Counted from the first letter of the stretch, positions 1-10,956 are shown. The stretch: 64,000 nt of DNA from Phyllobacterium pellucidum (GCF_013327855.1 NZ_JABUMX010000001.1:1-64000); one strand, 5' to 3'. Numbers and translations are program-made. The notes: a model not told the origin generated them from the sequence alone.

Positions 1-2
1 TG

Positions 3-2131
3 ACGACGCCGATCGCGGCCGCGCCGGCATTGGTGCTGGAGAAGAAGAGCGGACCGCCGTCGGGCAACAGCGTCGGCTCGACCATTGCCTATAGCTTCAC
101 CGTCAAGAACACCGGCAACGTGACGCTCACCGACGTCAAGCTCACAGATGCGCTGCATGGGGCCGTCGTGAGCGGGGCCCCCATCGCTTCGCTCGCACCG
201 GGAGCGACCGATTCGACAACGTTTACGGCACTCTACACGCTTACTCAGGCCGATATCGATGCCGGCAAGGTCGAAAACACGGCGACAGCTTCAGGTACAA
301 TGCCTGAGGGCAAGGTCGCGACGAGCGACGCAAGCACGGTCACGACCACTCTTAGGCAGGGCGCGGCGCTCGAACTCGTAAAGACCGCCAGCCCGCCATC
401 CGGCAATGCCGCCGGGGCAACGATCACCTATTTCTTCACCGTTAGAAATACCGGCAACGTCACGCTCAACAATATCACGATCAGCGACGATCTGCCCAAT
501 GTCGCAGTCAGTGGCGGACCCCTCGCCTCGCTGGCGCCGGGGGCGGAAGACACAAGCACTTTCACGGCGCGCTACACGCTGACGCAAGCCGATATCGATG
601 CTGGCGGGGTTGCCAACACAGCGACCGCCACAGCGACGGTTGCAGGATCGCCGACGACGGCGACTGTAACAAGCACGGCGAGCGAAGTGCGGACACCGAT
701 CGAGCAGAGCGCTACGATCGCGTTGGTCAAAACCGCGAAGCTCAACGATACCGATGGCAGCGGCTTATACGAGGCCGGCGAATCGATCACCTATCGTTTC
801 GAGGTTACCAATACCGGCAATGTCGTCGTCAACGACGTCATTCCAACCGATCAGGGCCCAACGTTCAACAAGCAGCCTGCCGCCAACAAACTCAGCGCGG
901 TTGTGCCGGGGCCGACTGCCATTGCGCCGAAGCAGACGCAGGTGTTCGAGGCGACCTACACGCTGGCGCAGTCCGATATCGATGCGGCTGCAGGTATCGC
1001 TAACGGGATTGTCAACAAGGCCAAAGCCGAAGGCACCTATACGCGGCCACAAGCTCCAGAAAGCAATGCCGGGCGCGGTTTTGCCTACACCAATCCGGGG
1101 CAAGGCAAGATCACCGTCGTCGATTCGGCGGAGGCGACGGCAGTTCTCGAATTGCCGGCGGCCCAAGCCTCTTCCGTAACGATCACCAAACAGGCCGGCC
1201 TGCGGCAGATACGCCGCGGCGAGAAGGCGCCGTTCACAATCAAGGTCACCAACAAGAACACCAGCAACGTCGCAGGCTTGACGGTTCTTGACCGCCTCCC
1301 CGCAGGCTTCCGCTATGTCGACGGATCGGCGACGCTCAATGGCAAAGCCGTCGAACCGCGCATTGACGGTTCCAACCTTCGTTTTGACAATCTGACGCTT
1401 GGTCCGAAGGGCGATGCGGTCATTCGCCTGCAAATGCTGGCGCTGAGTACGGCCGGGCCGGGCAAGCACGTCAACAAGGCGCAAGCGCTCGGTTCAAGTG
1501 GCAAAAGGCTTGCCCCGGAGGCCAGCGCCGCCGTCGAGATCATGGTCGAACCGGTCTTCGATTGCGGCGATCTCACGGCCGCGTGTTCGACGACCTTAAC
1601 AGCGATGGCTACCCGAACGACGGCGAGCCGGGCCTGCCCGGCGTGCGTATTGCAACCGTGCGCGGCTTGCTGGTGACTACCGACGAATTTGGGCGCTTCC
1701 ACGTTGCCTGCGCTGATCTTACGGATGCGCGTATCGGCTCCAACTTCATCATGAAGCTTGATACGCGCACCCTGCCTGCCGGCTACCACCTGACCACCGA
1801 GAACCCGCGGGTGATCCGTCTCACCGCCGGCAAGATGTCGAAGCTCAACTTCGGCGCGGTGCAAGGCCGCGTCGTGCGGCTCGATCTCAAGGACGAAGCC
1901 TTCGAACCTGCTCTCACGACGCTGAAGCCGCGATGGGACAAGGGTCTGGATGCGCTAATCGAGATGCTGAAGCAGCAGGAGGCAACGTTGCGGATCAGCT
2001 ACCCGACGCGTTCCGGGGACCTTGCCACCAAGCGCATGGAGGCGATCGAGGACGCCATCGCCAAGCGATGGAAAGCCGCCGGAGGCGGGTACGCGCTCAA
2101 TATCGAAGCGCGGGTGGAGGCGGGTCAATGA
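3..2131 (+). pseudogene. DUF11-repeat / SdrD-B-like surface protein, 5'-truncated and frameshifted
   Basis: The reading frame is open from base 3, so the gene begins before the window. It encodes about four tandem Ig-like repeats of the DUF11 (conserved repeat) type, starting near 27, 366, 714 and 1174. The first two are very similar and share the NTGNVTL and YTLTQADIDAG motifs. After FDCGDL (to 1574) the frame ends at a stop at 1676, but frame +2 continues exactly where family members have GRVFDD, giving an SdrD-B-like domain with a calcium-loop-like DLNSDGYPNDGEPGLPG segment and LLVTTDEFGRFHV. This is followed by a tail ending RVEAGQ at 2131. Restoring one base in CTCACGGCC (1572-1580) rejoins the two halves. 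This is therefore a one-base deletion or a sequencing error, since no slippery heptamer is present. The stop overlaps the ATG of the next gene (ATGA), so the two genes are coupled. The product is probably exported, but its signal peptide lies outside the window. Confidence 0.75.
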
Positions 2132-5100
2132 GCCAAGACCGCTTTCAAGTGTCCACCCGGCCTCAAAATAATGCAGTTGCATCGCGTAAAGCGCGGTCGC
2201 TCATGGCGGGTTGTACCGTTCTCCTGGTGCATCTCACGGCGTTTCGAGCCGAGGCCCAGGAAGAAGCGCCGCCAGCACAGGCAAGCACCTGCATAAAGAC
2301 CGATTGCGCTGCCGGGACCGTGCAAAACGTGCGAGCAGCCAAAGGCTCCCGCGTCACATTACCTGAGACCCGATCCCCATCGGATAATCCTGGGGAAATT
2401 CCTTTTGCGATCAGCGTCGAGGGTGAGACCGTCGTCAAAAGTAATGAACAGCAGCCCGGGATCGTGGCCAAGGAGACCAACGCACAAACGCACGCCGCAA
2501 TTGGGGGTGGATCTGACAAAGCCACGCCAAAACATGGGCTCAGTGCGGTCGATATCCAGGTCAAGTTCGATGGGCTGGACGCGCGTCCGGTCCTGAATGT
2601 TTCGACGACGCCGGTGCGCACACCGTATCGGACGGGCGAGACGATCCACTTCCTCGCGACCAGCAACTACCCCGCTTTCATCCAGCGTTCCGAAATTCGC
2701 GTGTTCGAGGATGAGAAGCAACTCACGGACAAGCCGCTCGCAGTTATTCCGGTTTCGGTCAACGGCGAGGCCGGCTGGACCATGCCGCCAACCGAGAATG
2801 ACGACCAGCGCTTCAAATACGTGCTGCGAGTCTATGATGCCGACAACCGCTATGACGAGACGTTGCCGCGCCCGCTCCGCCGCATGGATCGCGACCTGCC
2901 ACGAGAAGAGGAGAATGCGGTCGCGCCGGGCATGACCGAGGACAATACTGGATTACGGAACATCCCGGTTCGTGGCGGCGCAGTCACCGTCTATGGCCGC
3001 AACGTTCCCGACGGTTACGGTGTGCAGGCGCTCGACGATAGGATCCCCGTCGATCGCGAACGTTCCTTCGTCATGCAGCGCATTTTGCCGCCCGGCGATC
3101 ATGATGTGCACGTGACTGTCGTCGGCTCGAAGGGCAGCGCCCTCGACTTTCGGCGCCAGATCAACATCCCCAATAATGACTGGTTCTATGTCGCGCTGGC
3201 CGACCTCACCGTCGGCAAGAATAGCGGCAGCGATCATATTGAGAGCGTGCGGCCGGGCGAATATGACGACATTTATACGAAGGGTCGCCTCGCCTTTTAC
3301 GTGAAAGGCAAGATCAAGGGCAAATACCTTCTTACCGCCTCGGCCGACACCGGAGAAGACAGTCTCGATCATATGTTCCGTGGGCTCGATGCCAAGGATC
3401 CGCGGCAATTGCTGCGGCGGCTGGATCCGAACGACTATTACCCGATCTATGGTGACGATTCGACGGCGATCGATGACGCTCCGACCAAGGGCAAATTTTA
3501 CGTGCGGCTCGAGCGCGGCGATAGCCAGGTCCTGTGGGGGAGCTATAAGGCGATCATCCAGGGCACGGAGTTCATGCGCTCGGACCGAGCGCTCTACGGC
3601 GCGAGCGCTGCCTATCGCTCGGAGAAGACGACACCGTTCGGAGAGCGCAACAGCGAGGTGACGCTCTATGCGGCGCAACCGGATACGCTGCCGCAACGCG
3701 ACGAATTCCTCGGCACCGGCGGATCCGCCTATTTCATGCGCAGGCAGGACATAACGATCGGCTCCGAAACCGTGACGGTGGAAGTCCGCGATTCGACAAC
3801 AGGACAGATCATCGAGCGGCGCACCTTGCGCTATGGCGAAGACTATTCGTTCGATTACCTGCAGGGCATGCTGATCCTGAAGCGGCCGCTTTCCTCTTCG
3901 ACCGGCACGACGGGCCCGGTGCGCGAAGGCGCGCTTGGCGGGAACAAGCTCTATCTAGTATCGCAATACGAATACACGCCCATCGCCGGCGACCTTGACG
4001 GCTACGCCTATGGCGGACGGGCGCAGCAATGGTTCGACGACAAGGTTCGGGTCGGCATCACCGGCATGAACGAAAATACGGGCCTCGCCAACCAGAAGGC
4101 CTATGGCGCCGACATCAAGGTCCGCCATTCCGATACGACCTTCATCGAAGGCGAAATATCGCGGTCCGATGGACCGGGCTTCGGCACGTCCCGCTCCACC
4201 GATGGCGGGCTGACCCTGAGCGACGTGCAGACCACGGGCACGCGCGGCCGCCTGGCCACGGCGTGGCGCACACGGGCGCAGCTCGACCTGGAAGACATCA
4301 GCAAGAGCGGCATGAAGGGCACGCTCGGCGGGTACTACCAGGAAAAGGACGCGGGCTTCTCCACCCTTTCGGAACAGGTTGCGGCGGATCAGCGGATCTG
4401 GGGACTAGCGGCAGATATCGATATCACGAAAGATACGAGCCTCGATCTTACCTATGACGATTTCAAGGAAGGTGAAGCGACTAATGATTTCTACGATCAG
4501 GCGGTCGGCGGCAGGTCCAAGCGTAAGGGCGCTGCCGCAATCAGCAAGCAACTGAACGAATACTGGAAAGCCTCGTTCGGCGTCACCTATCTCGAACTCA
4601 GTAATCCGCTCGCAACAGCTTCGAACAAGTCCGGCTATGACGGGTCGCGGCTCGATGCAGGCGCTCGTCTCGAATATGCACCCGATGCCGAACATACCTA
4701 TTACGGCTTCGGACAAGGAACTTTGTCGCGATCCGGCGACATCGAGCGCGGCGACCGTCTTGGCGTCGGCGCCGAATATCAGCTCACCGAAAAGATCGGG
4801 CTAAACGGCGAAGTATCCTATGGCGCGACCGGGCTCGGAGCCCTCGCCGCCGTCACCTATGAGCCGACAGCGGAGGATAGTTACTATCTCGGCTACCGCC
4901 TCGACCCCGATCGCGCTTTCGACCTTGACCGAACCTACGATCTCGACGGGACTGATTACGGCGCGATCGTCATCGGCGCGCGCCGCAAGCTTGACGACTA
5001 TTGGTCGACCTATGCTGAGAACAATTACGACCTGTTCGGGAGGCGCAATTCGCTCGCTCAAACCTACGGTGTCGTCTACACGCCCGATACCAGATGGACG

Positions 5101-5946
5101 GTCGATGGCGGGCTGGAGATCGGCACAGTCGAAGACGATACGATCGATCCCTCCACAAATCTCGAACGTTCCGATTTCGACCGCAAGGCGATCTCCCTGT
5201 CGGTCGGCTACAAGGACGAGGATCGCATTGCCGCACGCATTCGCGGTGAGACGCGTTTTGAAGATTCCGATGACGATACCCGCGATCTCAACACCTACCT
5301 CTTCGCCACGGGCTTCAGTTGGAAGACGAACGATAGCTGGCGGCTGCTTGCCAATATCGATTCAGTACTCTCGGACTCGAACGGTGATGGTTCGTTCAGG
5401 GATGGGGACTATGTCGAAGCCTCTCTCGGCTATGCTTACCGTCCGATCACAAATGACCGGCTGAACGCCCTCTTCAAATATACGTGGCTTTATGATCTTC
5501 CGGGCGAGGATCAGGTCAGCGCGGTGACCGGCGACGAATACGGGCCAGCACAGCGCAGCAACATTCTTTCCGCCGATTTTACCTACGATCTCGTTCCCTG
5601 GCTGTCCGTCGGCGCGAAATACGGCTTCCGCTACGGTCAAGTGCGCGAGCGGCTTCAGGACGATCTCGACGCATTCTCTGATTGGCAGACTTCCTCAGCG
5701 CATCTCGGCATTGTTCGAACCGATTTTCACATCGTCAAGAAATGGGACGCCTTGCTGGAAGGGCGCGTCATGTACATGGCCGAGGCGGATACGACAGATC
5801 TTGGCGTGCTCACCGCCGTTTATCGCCACGTCGGCGACAACTTCAAGGTCGGCGTCGGCTATAATTTCGGCAATTTCTCCGACGATCTGCGCGACCTGAC
5901 GCTCAACGACCGCGGTGTGTTCTTCAACGTCGTCGGCAAGTACTGA
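2128..5946 (+). CDS. Large exported outer-membrane beta-barrel protein of unknown function
   Basis: The 1272-residue product starts at the ATG that overlaps the stop of the preceding gene. It has an N-terminal signal peptide: basic KAR, hydrophobic segment around 25-40, and a likely cut after AEA near residue 43. A low-complexity linker follows, then an Ig-like region near 150-260 (LNVSTTPVRTPYRTGETIHF), and another periplasmic-type domain with NNDWFYVALADLTVGKNSG. The long C-terminal part consists of alternating amphipathic strands rich in Tyr, Asp and Gly, such as YYGFGQGTLSRSGD and DRLGVGAEYQLTEKIGL. It ends in FNVVGKY, an aromatic C-terminus as expected for a BamA-inserted barrel. No TonB box or plug domain was recognised. 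Coupling to the DUF11 protein suggests a surface-exposed pair, either as anchor or exporter, but this is inference. It may also be a specialised porin or receptor. Confidence 0.7.
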   Translation: MSQDRFQVSTRPQNNAVASRKARSLMAGCTVLLVHLTAFRAEAQEEAPPAQASTCIKTDCAAGTVQNVRAAKGSRVTLPETRSPSDNPGEIPFAISVEGETVVKSNEQQPGIVAKETNAQTHAAIGGGSDKATPKHGLSAVDIQVKFDGLDARPVLNVSTTPVRTPYRTGETIHFLATSNYPAFIQRSEIRVFEDEKQLTDKPLAVIPVSVNGEAGWTMPPTENDDQRFKYVLRVYDADNRYDETLPRPLRRMDRDLPREEENAVAPGMTEDNTGLRNIPVRGGAVTVYGRNVPDGYGVQALDDRIPVDRERSFVMQRILPPGDHDVHVTVVGSKGSALDFRRQINIPNNDWFYVALADLTVGKNSGSDHIESVRPGEYDDIYTKGRLAFYVKGKIKGKYLLTASADTGEDSLDHMFRGLDAKDPRQLLRRLDPNDYYPIYGDDSTAIDDAPTKGKFYVRLERGDSQVLWGSYKAIIQGTEFMRSDRALYGASAAYRSEKTTPFGERNSEVTLYAAQPDTLPQRDEFLGTGGSAYFMRRQDITIGSETVTVEVRDSTTGQIIERRTLRYGEDYSFDYLQGMLILKRPLSSSTGTTGPVREGALGGNKLYLVSQYEYTPIAGDLDGYAYGGRAQQWFDDKVRVGITGMNENTGLANQKAYGADIKVRHSDTTFIEGEISRSDGPGFGTSRSTDGGLTLSDVQTTGTRGRLATAWRTRAQLDLEDISKSGMKGTLGGYYQEKDAGFSTLSEQVAADQRIWGLAADIDITKDTSLDLTYDDFKEGEATNDFYDQAVGGRSKRKGAAAISKQLNEYWKASFGVTYLELSNPLATASNKSGYDGSRLDAGARLEYAPDAEHTYYGFGQGTLSRSGDIERGDRLGVGAEYQLTEKIGLNGEVSYGATGLGALAAVTYEPTAEDSYYLGYRLDPDRAFDLDRTYDLDGTDYGAIVIGARRKLDDYWSTYAENNYDLFGRRNSLAQTYGVVYTPDTRWTVDGGLEIGTVEDDTIDPSTNLERSDFDRKAISLSVGYKDEDRIAARIRGETRFEDSDDDTRDLNTYLFATGFSWKTNDSWRLLANIDSVLSDSNGDGSFRDGDYVEASLGYAYRPITNDRLNALFKYTWLYDLPGEDQVSAVTGDEYGPAQRSNILSADFTYDLVPWLSVGAKYGFRYGQVRERLQDDLDAFSDWQTSSAHLGIVRTDFHIVKKWDALLEGRVMYMAEADTTDLGVLTAVYRHVGDNFKVGVGYNFGNFSDDLRDLTLNDRGVFFNVVGKY

Positions 5947-6043
5947 CGCATCGGCGTTTTTCATCGCGCAGGTGCCGGCAACGGGCCAGATGCGCTATTT
6001 GGATATCGGCGCACTCCTTCTACACGACATATTAATACTTGTG

Positions 6044-6058
6044 GAACACAACTGGAAC
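6044..6058 (+). promoter_or_regulatory. LexA operator (SOS box), perfect
   Basis: GAAC-N7-GAAC, the reverse complement of the alphaproteobacterial SOS box GTTC-N7-GTTC, lies 53 bases before the lexA ATG. It matches the consensus exactly and implies autoregulation of lexA. Confidence 0.85.
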
Positions 6059-6069
6059 AGATAGTGTTT

Positions 6070-6084
6070 GTTCTGGTTTTGTTT
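6070..6084 (+). promoter_or_regulatory. Second SOS-like box with one mismatch
   Basis: GTTC-N7-GTTT, a single mismatch to GTTC-N7-GTTC, lies 11 bases after the perfect box and 27 bases before the lexA ATG. It could be a second, weaker LexA site. Confidence 0.5.
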
Positions 6085-6111
6085 TTCCGATTCCGTTTCG
6101 AAGGATCGCCG

Positions 6112-6828
6112 ATGCTCACGCGTAAACAACACGAACTTCTGCTCTTTATCCATGAGCGCCTGAAGGAAACCGGCATCCCTCCATCCTTCGACGAGATGAA
6201 GGATGCATTGGACCTTGCGTCTAAATCAGGGATACATCGGCTGATAACAGCGCTCGAGGAACGAGGTTTCATTCGACGGCTTGCTAACCGTGCGCGGGCG
6301 CTGGAAGTCCTGCGCCTGCCGGATTCAATTGCGCCTGGTCTCAATGCGCAAAAGAAATTTTCGCCAAGCGTGATCGAGGGCAGCCTCGGCCGCAATGTCG
6401 CCCCCCGCCCGCAGCCACGCGCTTCGGATGACGACGGTGCGCCGACGATCGTCAACATACCCGTCATGGGCCGGATCGCGGCCGGTGTACCAATCTCCGC
6501 CATCCAGAATCAGACGCACATGATTGGCCTGCCGCCGGACATGATCGGCAGCGGGGAGCATTATGCGCTGGAGGTCAAGGGCGATTCCATGATCGAGGCG
6601 GGCATCTTCGACGGCGACACGGTCGTCATCCGGCGCGGCGACACGGCCAATCCCGGCGAAATTGTGGTTGCGCTTGTCGATGACGAAGAGGCAACCTTGA
6701 AGCGCTTTCGGCGCAAAGGGGCATCGATTGCTCTCGAAGCCGCCAATCCGGCCTATGAGACGCGCATATTCGGGCCGGATCGGGTGCGCGTGCAGGGCAA
6801 ACTGGTCGGTTTGATCCGCCGTTACTGA
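6112..6828 (+). CDS. lexA: SOS transcriptional repressor LexA
   Basis: The product has 238 residues, the usual length in rhizobia. It represses DNA-damage response genes and cleaves itself when RecA filaments form. The N-terminal winged helix (about 1-65, [17 protein letters not shown]) is followed by a linker and an S24-type serine protease domain. The self-cleavage bond is Ala124-Gly125 in RIAAGVP, the nucleophile is Ser159 in KGDSM, and the base is Lys197 in ATLKRF. The ATG at 6112 was chosen because homology begins there; an upstream in-frame codon at 6064 would place the SOS boxes inside the gene. Two SOS boxes lie just upstream. The 3' end overlaps the stop of the convergent comEC gene by 7 bases. 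Confidence 0.97.
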   Translation: MLTRKQHELLLFIHERLKETGIPPSFDEMKDALDLASKSGIHRLITALEERGFIRRLANRARALEVLRLPDSIAPGLNAQKKFSPSVIEGSLGRNVAPRPQPRASDDDGAPTIVNIPVMGRIAAGVPISAIQNQTHMIGLPPDMIGSGEHYALEVKGDSMIEAGIFDGDTVVIRRGDTANPGEIVVALVDDEEATLKRFRRKGASIALEAANPAYETRIFGPDRVRVQGKLVGLIRRY

Positions 6829-9272
6829 CGTATCGGGTTTTCCTGATCGTCTGGCGGTGGCTTGGTCTTTGCGGCACGCCGCTGCGGTTTTTGCTCCGCA
6901 AGATTACGGGCAGTGCGGGAGTAGACCCGATAGGCGTTCCATGGGCGCTGCGGGGAGCCTACTGCGTAGGTAGTTTGCGCAGACTGGAGGCGTGCCTGCA
7001 GTTGTTCTACAGCAAATGCAGCCGCATCAAGGCCGGACGGTGGATCGACCTTGTTGTCGCCGAACCTGATTTCTGCGGAACCGCGTAGCGCCAGGTCCTG
7101 CGCCGTAATTACAAGAACGTCCCCCGGCTCGCAGGTTGCTGTGGGACCGGTGAAGGCAAGGACGACGATATCGCCCTCGGCACAAGCAGTTGATTTTTTG
7201 GTCGGATCGTCCGTGTAGGCGACGATCAGGCCGCCGGCTTCCCTCGCCAGGCACACGCCGTCGGCGCACTCAAATTGTCCATCGGCCGGCGATGCGCCAT
7301 TCTTTGCCGGCGTGAGCACTTGAATTGCGCCGTACCCCTGCTGCCAGTTATCGAGGGTGAACCGGCTTGCCGTGGCACGGTTCACCGTCAGCGTGTCATC
7401 GGGGGCGCTCAAGGCAACGAGTTTGCCTTCTTCGGCAATCACTATATCTGGCGGACGTGCAGAGCGGAGGGGCACTATGGCCAATGCCATTACTGCAAAT
7501 CCAACGAGCCGCAGCCGCGTTCTCAGCAACATGAGGAGGACCAGTCCCACGGTCATAAAAAACAGGCTCGTTTGCGCCATTGATCCGAAATTGCCGCTCG
7601 GCGAATGCGCGCCAACCATCTTCGCGATCGCAATGACCCATTCGATGCCGCGTTCCATAACAGCAAACGGCAGCCAATCAAGATCAAATGGCATCGCAAG
7701 AACAGCAAGCACCGCAAACGGCATCACAAAGATCGAGACAACGGGCAGCGCCAGCGCGTTGCCCACAAGCCCAAGCGGCGCTGTGTTGTTGAAATGGTAG
7801 GCGGCGAAGATCGAGCTCGCCGTCCCGGCAACCAACGAAGTCATGGCGATAGCGCCGACATGGCTTGCCGCCATCATCGGCAAACGCAGAAGCAATCCCT
7901 CGCCTTTCGTTCGGTTTGACCTGTTCTTTCGGCGCGATCTCCAGCCGTAATATGCAATGAGCGCGCCTGTCGCCGAATATGACATCTGGAAACTCGGTCC
8001 GAGAATTTCATGCGGAAGTAGCGCTATCGTGATTAAAGCGCCGATGGCGAGATTGCGCATGGAGATTGCCGCGCGATCGGCCATCATGGCAATGAGCATC
8101 ACCGCCAGCATCACGAAACTCCGCTGCGCAGCTACATCGGCGCCCGAAAGCAGGAGATAGAAACCGGAACCGGCAAGGGCGACGAATGCCGCCAGTTTTT
8201 TCATTGGATAGCGGGCTGCAAAGCCGGGAAAGAGGGCCATGCTGGCGCGAAGCGAGCCGACGATGATGCCGGCCACCAGCGCCATGTGAAATCCGGAAAT
8301 CGAAAGAATATGCGATAGCCCGCTCAGTCGCATTGCGTCATTCGTCGCCTCGCCGATGCCGTCGCGCTGGCCGGTAATCAGCGAAGCTGCAATATCGCCG
8401 GGTTCCCCCTTGATGCGGGAAAGCACGCGCTGGGTAAGTTGTTGGCGTATATTGGCCACTGCCTGCCAGGCTCGAGACGCAAGCGCCCCATCGGCCGGCA
8501 CTCCAGCGAGTCGAGGTTTCCCAAGGAAAAAACCATTTGCGCCTATGCCCTTATAGTAATTATTGAATGCAAAATCGTAGTTGCCGGGCCGTACCGGACC
8601 TCGCTGCGGTCGCAGGTGGACGAGGCCCTGCAGTCCTGCGCCGATTTTCGTTCCTGCCGGCACGGATCGCGCCGACACGATAACCCGTTGCGGCGAATAG
8701 CGGAGCGTCGGCCGCTCGGTTGCGATAATGTCGAGGGTGACGCGCCACCCGCCTCTTGCATCTCTGGCCATGGCCACAACGCGTCCGGTCAAACGGGTGG
8801 TAATGTCCGACCCCAGCATCCTCGTATCCGCACGCATGGTTTCGAGCTTGCCGGCGACCATTCCCGCGACAACGGCAACCGCAAAGGCGAGCGCCAGTCT
8901 GGTCCTCGGACGGGAATGTGCGAGCTGCATCAGCCCGACAAGCAGGGTCAGGCCGAACAAAATGGCGCTCAGCCTTGGCTCGGCCGATGCGCCGAAATAG
9001 ATGATGGCGCCGATGCCGCAACACACCGGGAGAAACAGAAACAGGGTGCCGCACTCGATTTCCTGGCTAAAAAGCGTCGGCGCTTTGATGAAGGCGCGCC
9101 TCGTCGCCGCCATGGCAATCGCCATGGGTCGCCTACCCGCATGGAGTTCAGTCCCTTGCCCCAGAACTGCCGTTTCTGTGCCTGGATAGGTCGCAACGGC
9201 GTTACCAGTGTCGTGAGCACTGAAAAAGAATAGCCGCTCATCGATTTTTGATCTGGTCTGCGGCTCCTCCAT
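6822..9272 (-). CDS. comEC: ComEC/Rec2-family DNA-uptake membrane protein
   Basis: A polytopic inner-membrane protein of 816 residues from the ATG at 9272 ([14 protein letters not shown]). It has an N-terminal hydrophobic pair and a DUF4131-like region ([13 protein letters not shown]), then the ComEC competence core with [21 protein letters not shown] and [15 protein letters not shown], followed by many membrane helices. The C-terminal part (roughly the last 200 residues) lies where many ComEC proteins carry a metallo-beta-lactamase-like domain, but no HxHxDH motif is visible. In this family the core forms the channel for single-stranded DNA entry. Whether this organism is naturally competent cannot be read from this gene alone. 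It is divergent from gltX and converges on lexA with a 7-base overlap. Confidence 0.88.
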   Translation of the reverse strand: MEEPQTRSKIDERLFFFSAHDTGNAVATYPGTETAVLGQGTELHAGRRPMAIAMAATRRAFIKAPTLFSQEIECGTLFLFLPVCCGIGAIIYFGASAEPRLSAILFGLTLLVGLMQLAHSRPRTRLALAFAVAVVAGMVAGKLETMRADTRMLGSDITTRLTGRVVAMARDARGGWRVTLDIIATERPTLRYSPQRVIVSARSVPAGTKIGAGLQGLVHLRPQRGPVRPGNYDFAFNNYYKGIGANGFFLGKPRLAGVPADGALASRAWQAVANIRQQLTQRVLSRIKGEPGDIAASLITGQRDGIGEATNDAMRLSGLSHILSISGFHMALVAGIIVGSLRASMALFPGFAARYPMKKLAAFVALAGSGFYLLLSGADVAAQRSFVMLAVMLIAMMADRAAISMRNLAIGALITIALLPHEILGPSFQMSYSATGALIAYYGWRSRRKNRSNRTKGEGLLLRLPMMAASHVGAIAMTSLVAGTASSIFAAYHFNNTAPLGLVGNALALPVVSIFVMPFAVLAVLAMPFDLDWLPFAVMERGIEWVIAIAKMVGAHSPSGNFGSMAQTSLFFMTVGLVLLMLLRTRLRLVGFAVMALAIVPLRSARPPDIVIAEEGKLVALSAPDDTLTVNRATASRFTLDNWQQGYGAIQVLTPAKNGASPADGQFECADGVCLAREAGGLIVAYTDDPTKKSTACAEGDIVVLAFTGPTATCEPGDVLVITAQDLALRGSAEIRFGDNKVDPPSGLDAAAFAVEQLQARLQSAQTTYAVGSPQRPWNAYRVYSRTARNLAEQKPQRRAAKTKPPPDDQENPIRQ

Positions 9273-9382
9273 TTGCCCCCAAGCACCAATACGCTTGCAC
9301 CTCAGCGGTGCTATGCTACATGAACGCCAGATCAATTCGATTGGACGTTCGGCTAATAGCGCGACGCGTCCCTGGAGCTCCC

Positions 9383-10807
9383 ATGTCGTCCCCTGTCGTT
9401 ACACGTTTTGCCCCATCCCCTACCGGCTATCTCCACATTGGCGGTGCCCGCACGGCACTGTTCAACTGGCTCTATGCAAAGCATACGGGCGGCAAGATGC
9501 TGCTGCGGATCGAGGATACGGATCGCGAACGCTCGTCGGAGGCGGCGGTAACCGCCATCCTCGACGGTTTGACGTGGCTCGGCCTCGATTGGGATGGCGA
9601 GGCAGTGTCCCAATACGCCCGCGCCGGTCGCCACCGCGAGGTCGCCGAGGAACTCGTTGCCAAGGGCAAAGCCTATTATTGCTACGCATCGCCGGCCGAG
9701 CTTGAAGAAATGCGCGAGAAAGCCCGCGCCGAAAGCCGGCCGCCGCGTTATGACGGACGCTGGCGCGACCGCGATCCCAAGGAAGCACCTGAGGGCATCA
9801 AGCCGGTCATTCGGGTCAAGGCGCCGCAGGAAGGCGAGACTGTCGTGCACGATCAGGTGCAGGGCGACGTGCGTTTCCCCAACAAGGACCTCGACGATTT
9901 CATCATCTTGCGCTCAGATGGTACGCCTACCTATATGCATGCCGTGGTGGTCGACGATCACGACATGGGCGTTACGCATATCATTCGCGGTGACGACCAC
10001 CTGACCAACGCAGCGCGTCAGACCGTTATTTATAACGCCATGGGTTGGGATGTACCGGTTATGGGCCATATTCCACTCATTCACGGCGCGGATGGCGCCA
10101 AGCTTTCGAAACGCCACGGTGCGCTCGGGGTTGAGGCGTATCGCGCAATGGGCTACCTGCCCGCCGCACTGCGCAATTATCTCGTCCGCCTGGGTTGGAG
10201 CCACGGCGACGACGAGATCATGTCGGACGCACAGATGATCGAGTGGTTCGAGATATCGGACATTAATCGCGGTGCCTCCCGCTTCGATTTCCAGAAGCTC
10301 GAGGCAATTAACGGCCATTATATGCGCATCACGGACGATGCCGCGTTGGTCGAAGCCATGATCGCCATCCTGCCCGAGATGGAGGGTGGCGAAGCAATTC
10401 TCAACCGGCTCAACGATACGACCAGGCAACAGCTCGTGGCGGCCATGCCAGGCCTCAAGGAGCGTGCAAAGACGCTTGTCGAACTCGCTGACAGCGCGAA
10501 ATACCTTTTCGATGAACGTCCGCTGACGCTCGACGACAAGGCAGCGGCATTGCTGAATGACGAAGGCTTGAGCGTGCTGGCCGGCGTCTTGCCCGAGCTT
10601 GCTGCGGTCGATGACTGGACGGCGTCCGCGCTCGATGCCGCAGTGCGTGTCTATGCCGAAAAAACCGAGCTCAAACTCGGCAAAGTGGCCCAGCCGCTGC
10701 GTGCCGCATTGACAGGAAGAGCAACGTCTCCAGGTGTTTTTGACGTGCTTGAGGTGCTCGGAAGGGACGAATCCCTCGGCCGGATCAAGGACCAGGTCAA
10801 AGGATGA
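9383..10807 (+). CDS. gltX: Glutamate--tRNA ligase
   Basis: Class I aminoacyl-tRNA synthetase of 474 residues that charges tRNA-Glu in the cytoplasm. In bacteria lacking GlnRS it also mis-charges tRNA-Gln for the GatCAB pathway. The HIGH-type motif is HIGG at 18-21 ([13 protein letters not shown]) and the KMSKS-type motif is KLSKR near 240. The start at 9383 is set by [15 protein letters not shown]; the longer open frame back to 9248 runs into the divergent comEC start. Rhizobia often carry two GltX paralogues, and the sequence alone does not show which one this is. A short hairpin with a T run follows the stop. Confidence 0.95.
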   Translation: MSSPVVTRFAPSPTGYLHIGGARTALFNWLYAKHTGGKMLLRIEDTDRERSSEAAVTAILDGLTWLGLDWDGEAVSQYARAGRHREVAEELVAKGKAYYCYASPAELEEMREKARAESRPPRYDGRWRDRDPKEAPEGIKPVIRVKAPQEGETVVHDQVQGDVRFPNKDLDDFIILRSDGTPTYMHAVVVDDHDMGVTHIIRGDDHLTNAARQTVIYNAMGWDVPVMGHIPLIHGADGAKLSKRHGALGVEAYRAMGYLPAALRNYLVRLGWSHGDDEIMSDAQMIEWFEISDINRGASRFDFQKLEAINGHYMRITDDAALVEAMIAILPEMEGGEAILNRLNDTTRQQLVAAMPGLKERAKTLVELADSAKYLFDERPLTLDDKAAALLNDEGLSVLAGVLPELAAVDDWTASALDAAVRVYAEKTELKLGKVAQPLRAALTGRATSPGVFDVLEVLGRDESLGRIKDQVKG

Positions 10808-10811
10808 GAAG

Positions 10812-10833
10812 TGCGTCCTTCAGGCGCATTTTT
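10812..10833 (+). terminator. Probable intrinsic terminator of gltX
   Basis: The stem TGCG-(t)-CCT / AGG-CGCA, with a two-base loop and one bulge, is followed by TTTTT. It begins 4 bases after the gltX stop. It is short, so confidence is moderate. Confidence 0.55.
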
Positions 10834-10914
10834 GCATTGCAACATCGCGCCGTTTGAGTACGGTGTCGTGCCTGAGGAATTCACGATCTACGGCCTCGCT
10901 TGAGGCAAGTGCTT

Positions 10915-10933
10915 TTGCGCTGGATCAGCGCAA
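10915..10933 (+). promoter_or_regulatory. Perfect 8-bp dyad in the gltA leader
   Basis: TTGCGCTG-GAT-CAGCGCAA ends 23 bases before the gltA ATG and directly upstream of its ribosome binding site (AAGAAAGGAA). It could be an operator or an mRNA hairpin. A smaller GCCTC-GCTT-GAGGC hairpin lies at 10893-10906. Confidence 0.5.
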
Positions 10934-10956
10934 GCTGAAGCAAGAAAGGAACGGCA

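Noticed and set aside
1560..1600. Programmed ribosomal frameshift joining the two DUF11-protein halves
   Set aside because: No X-XXY-YYZ slippery heptamer or obvious downstream stimulator is present, so mutation or sequencing error is simpler.
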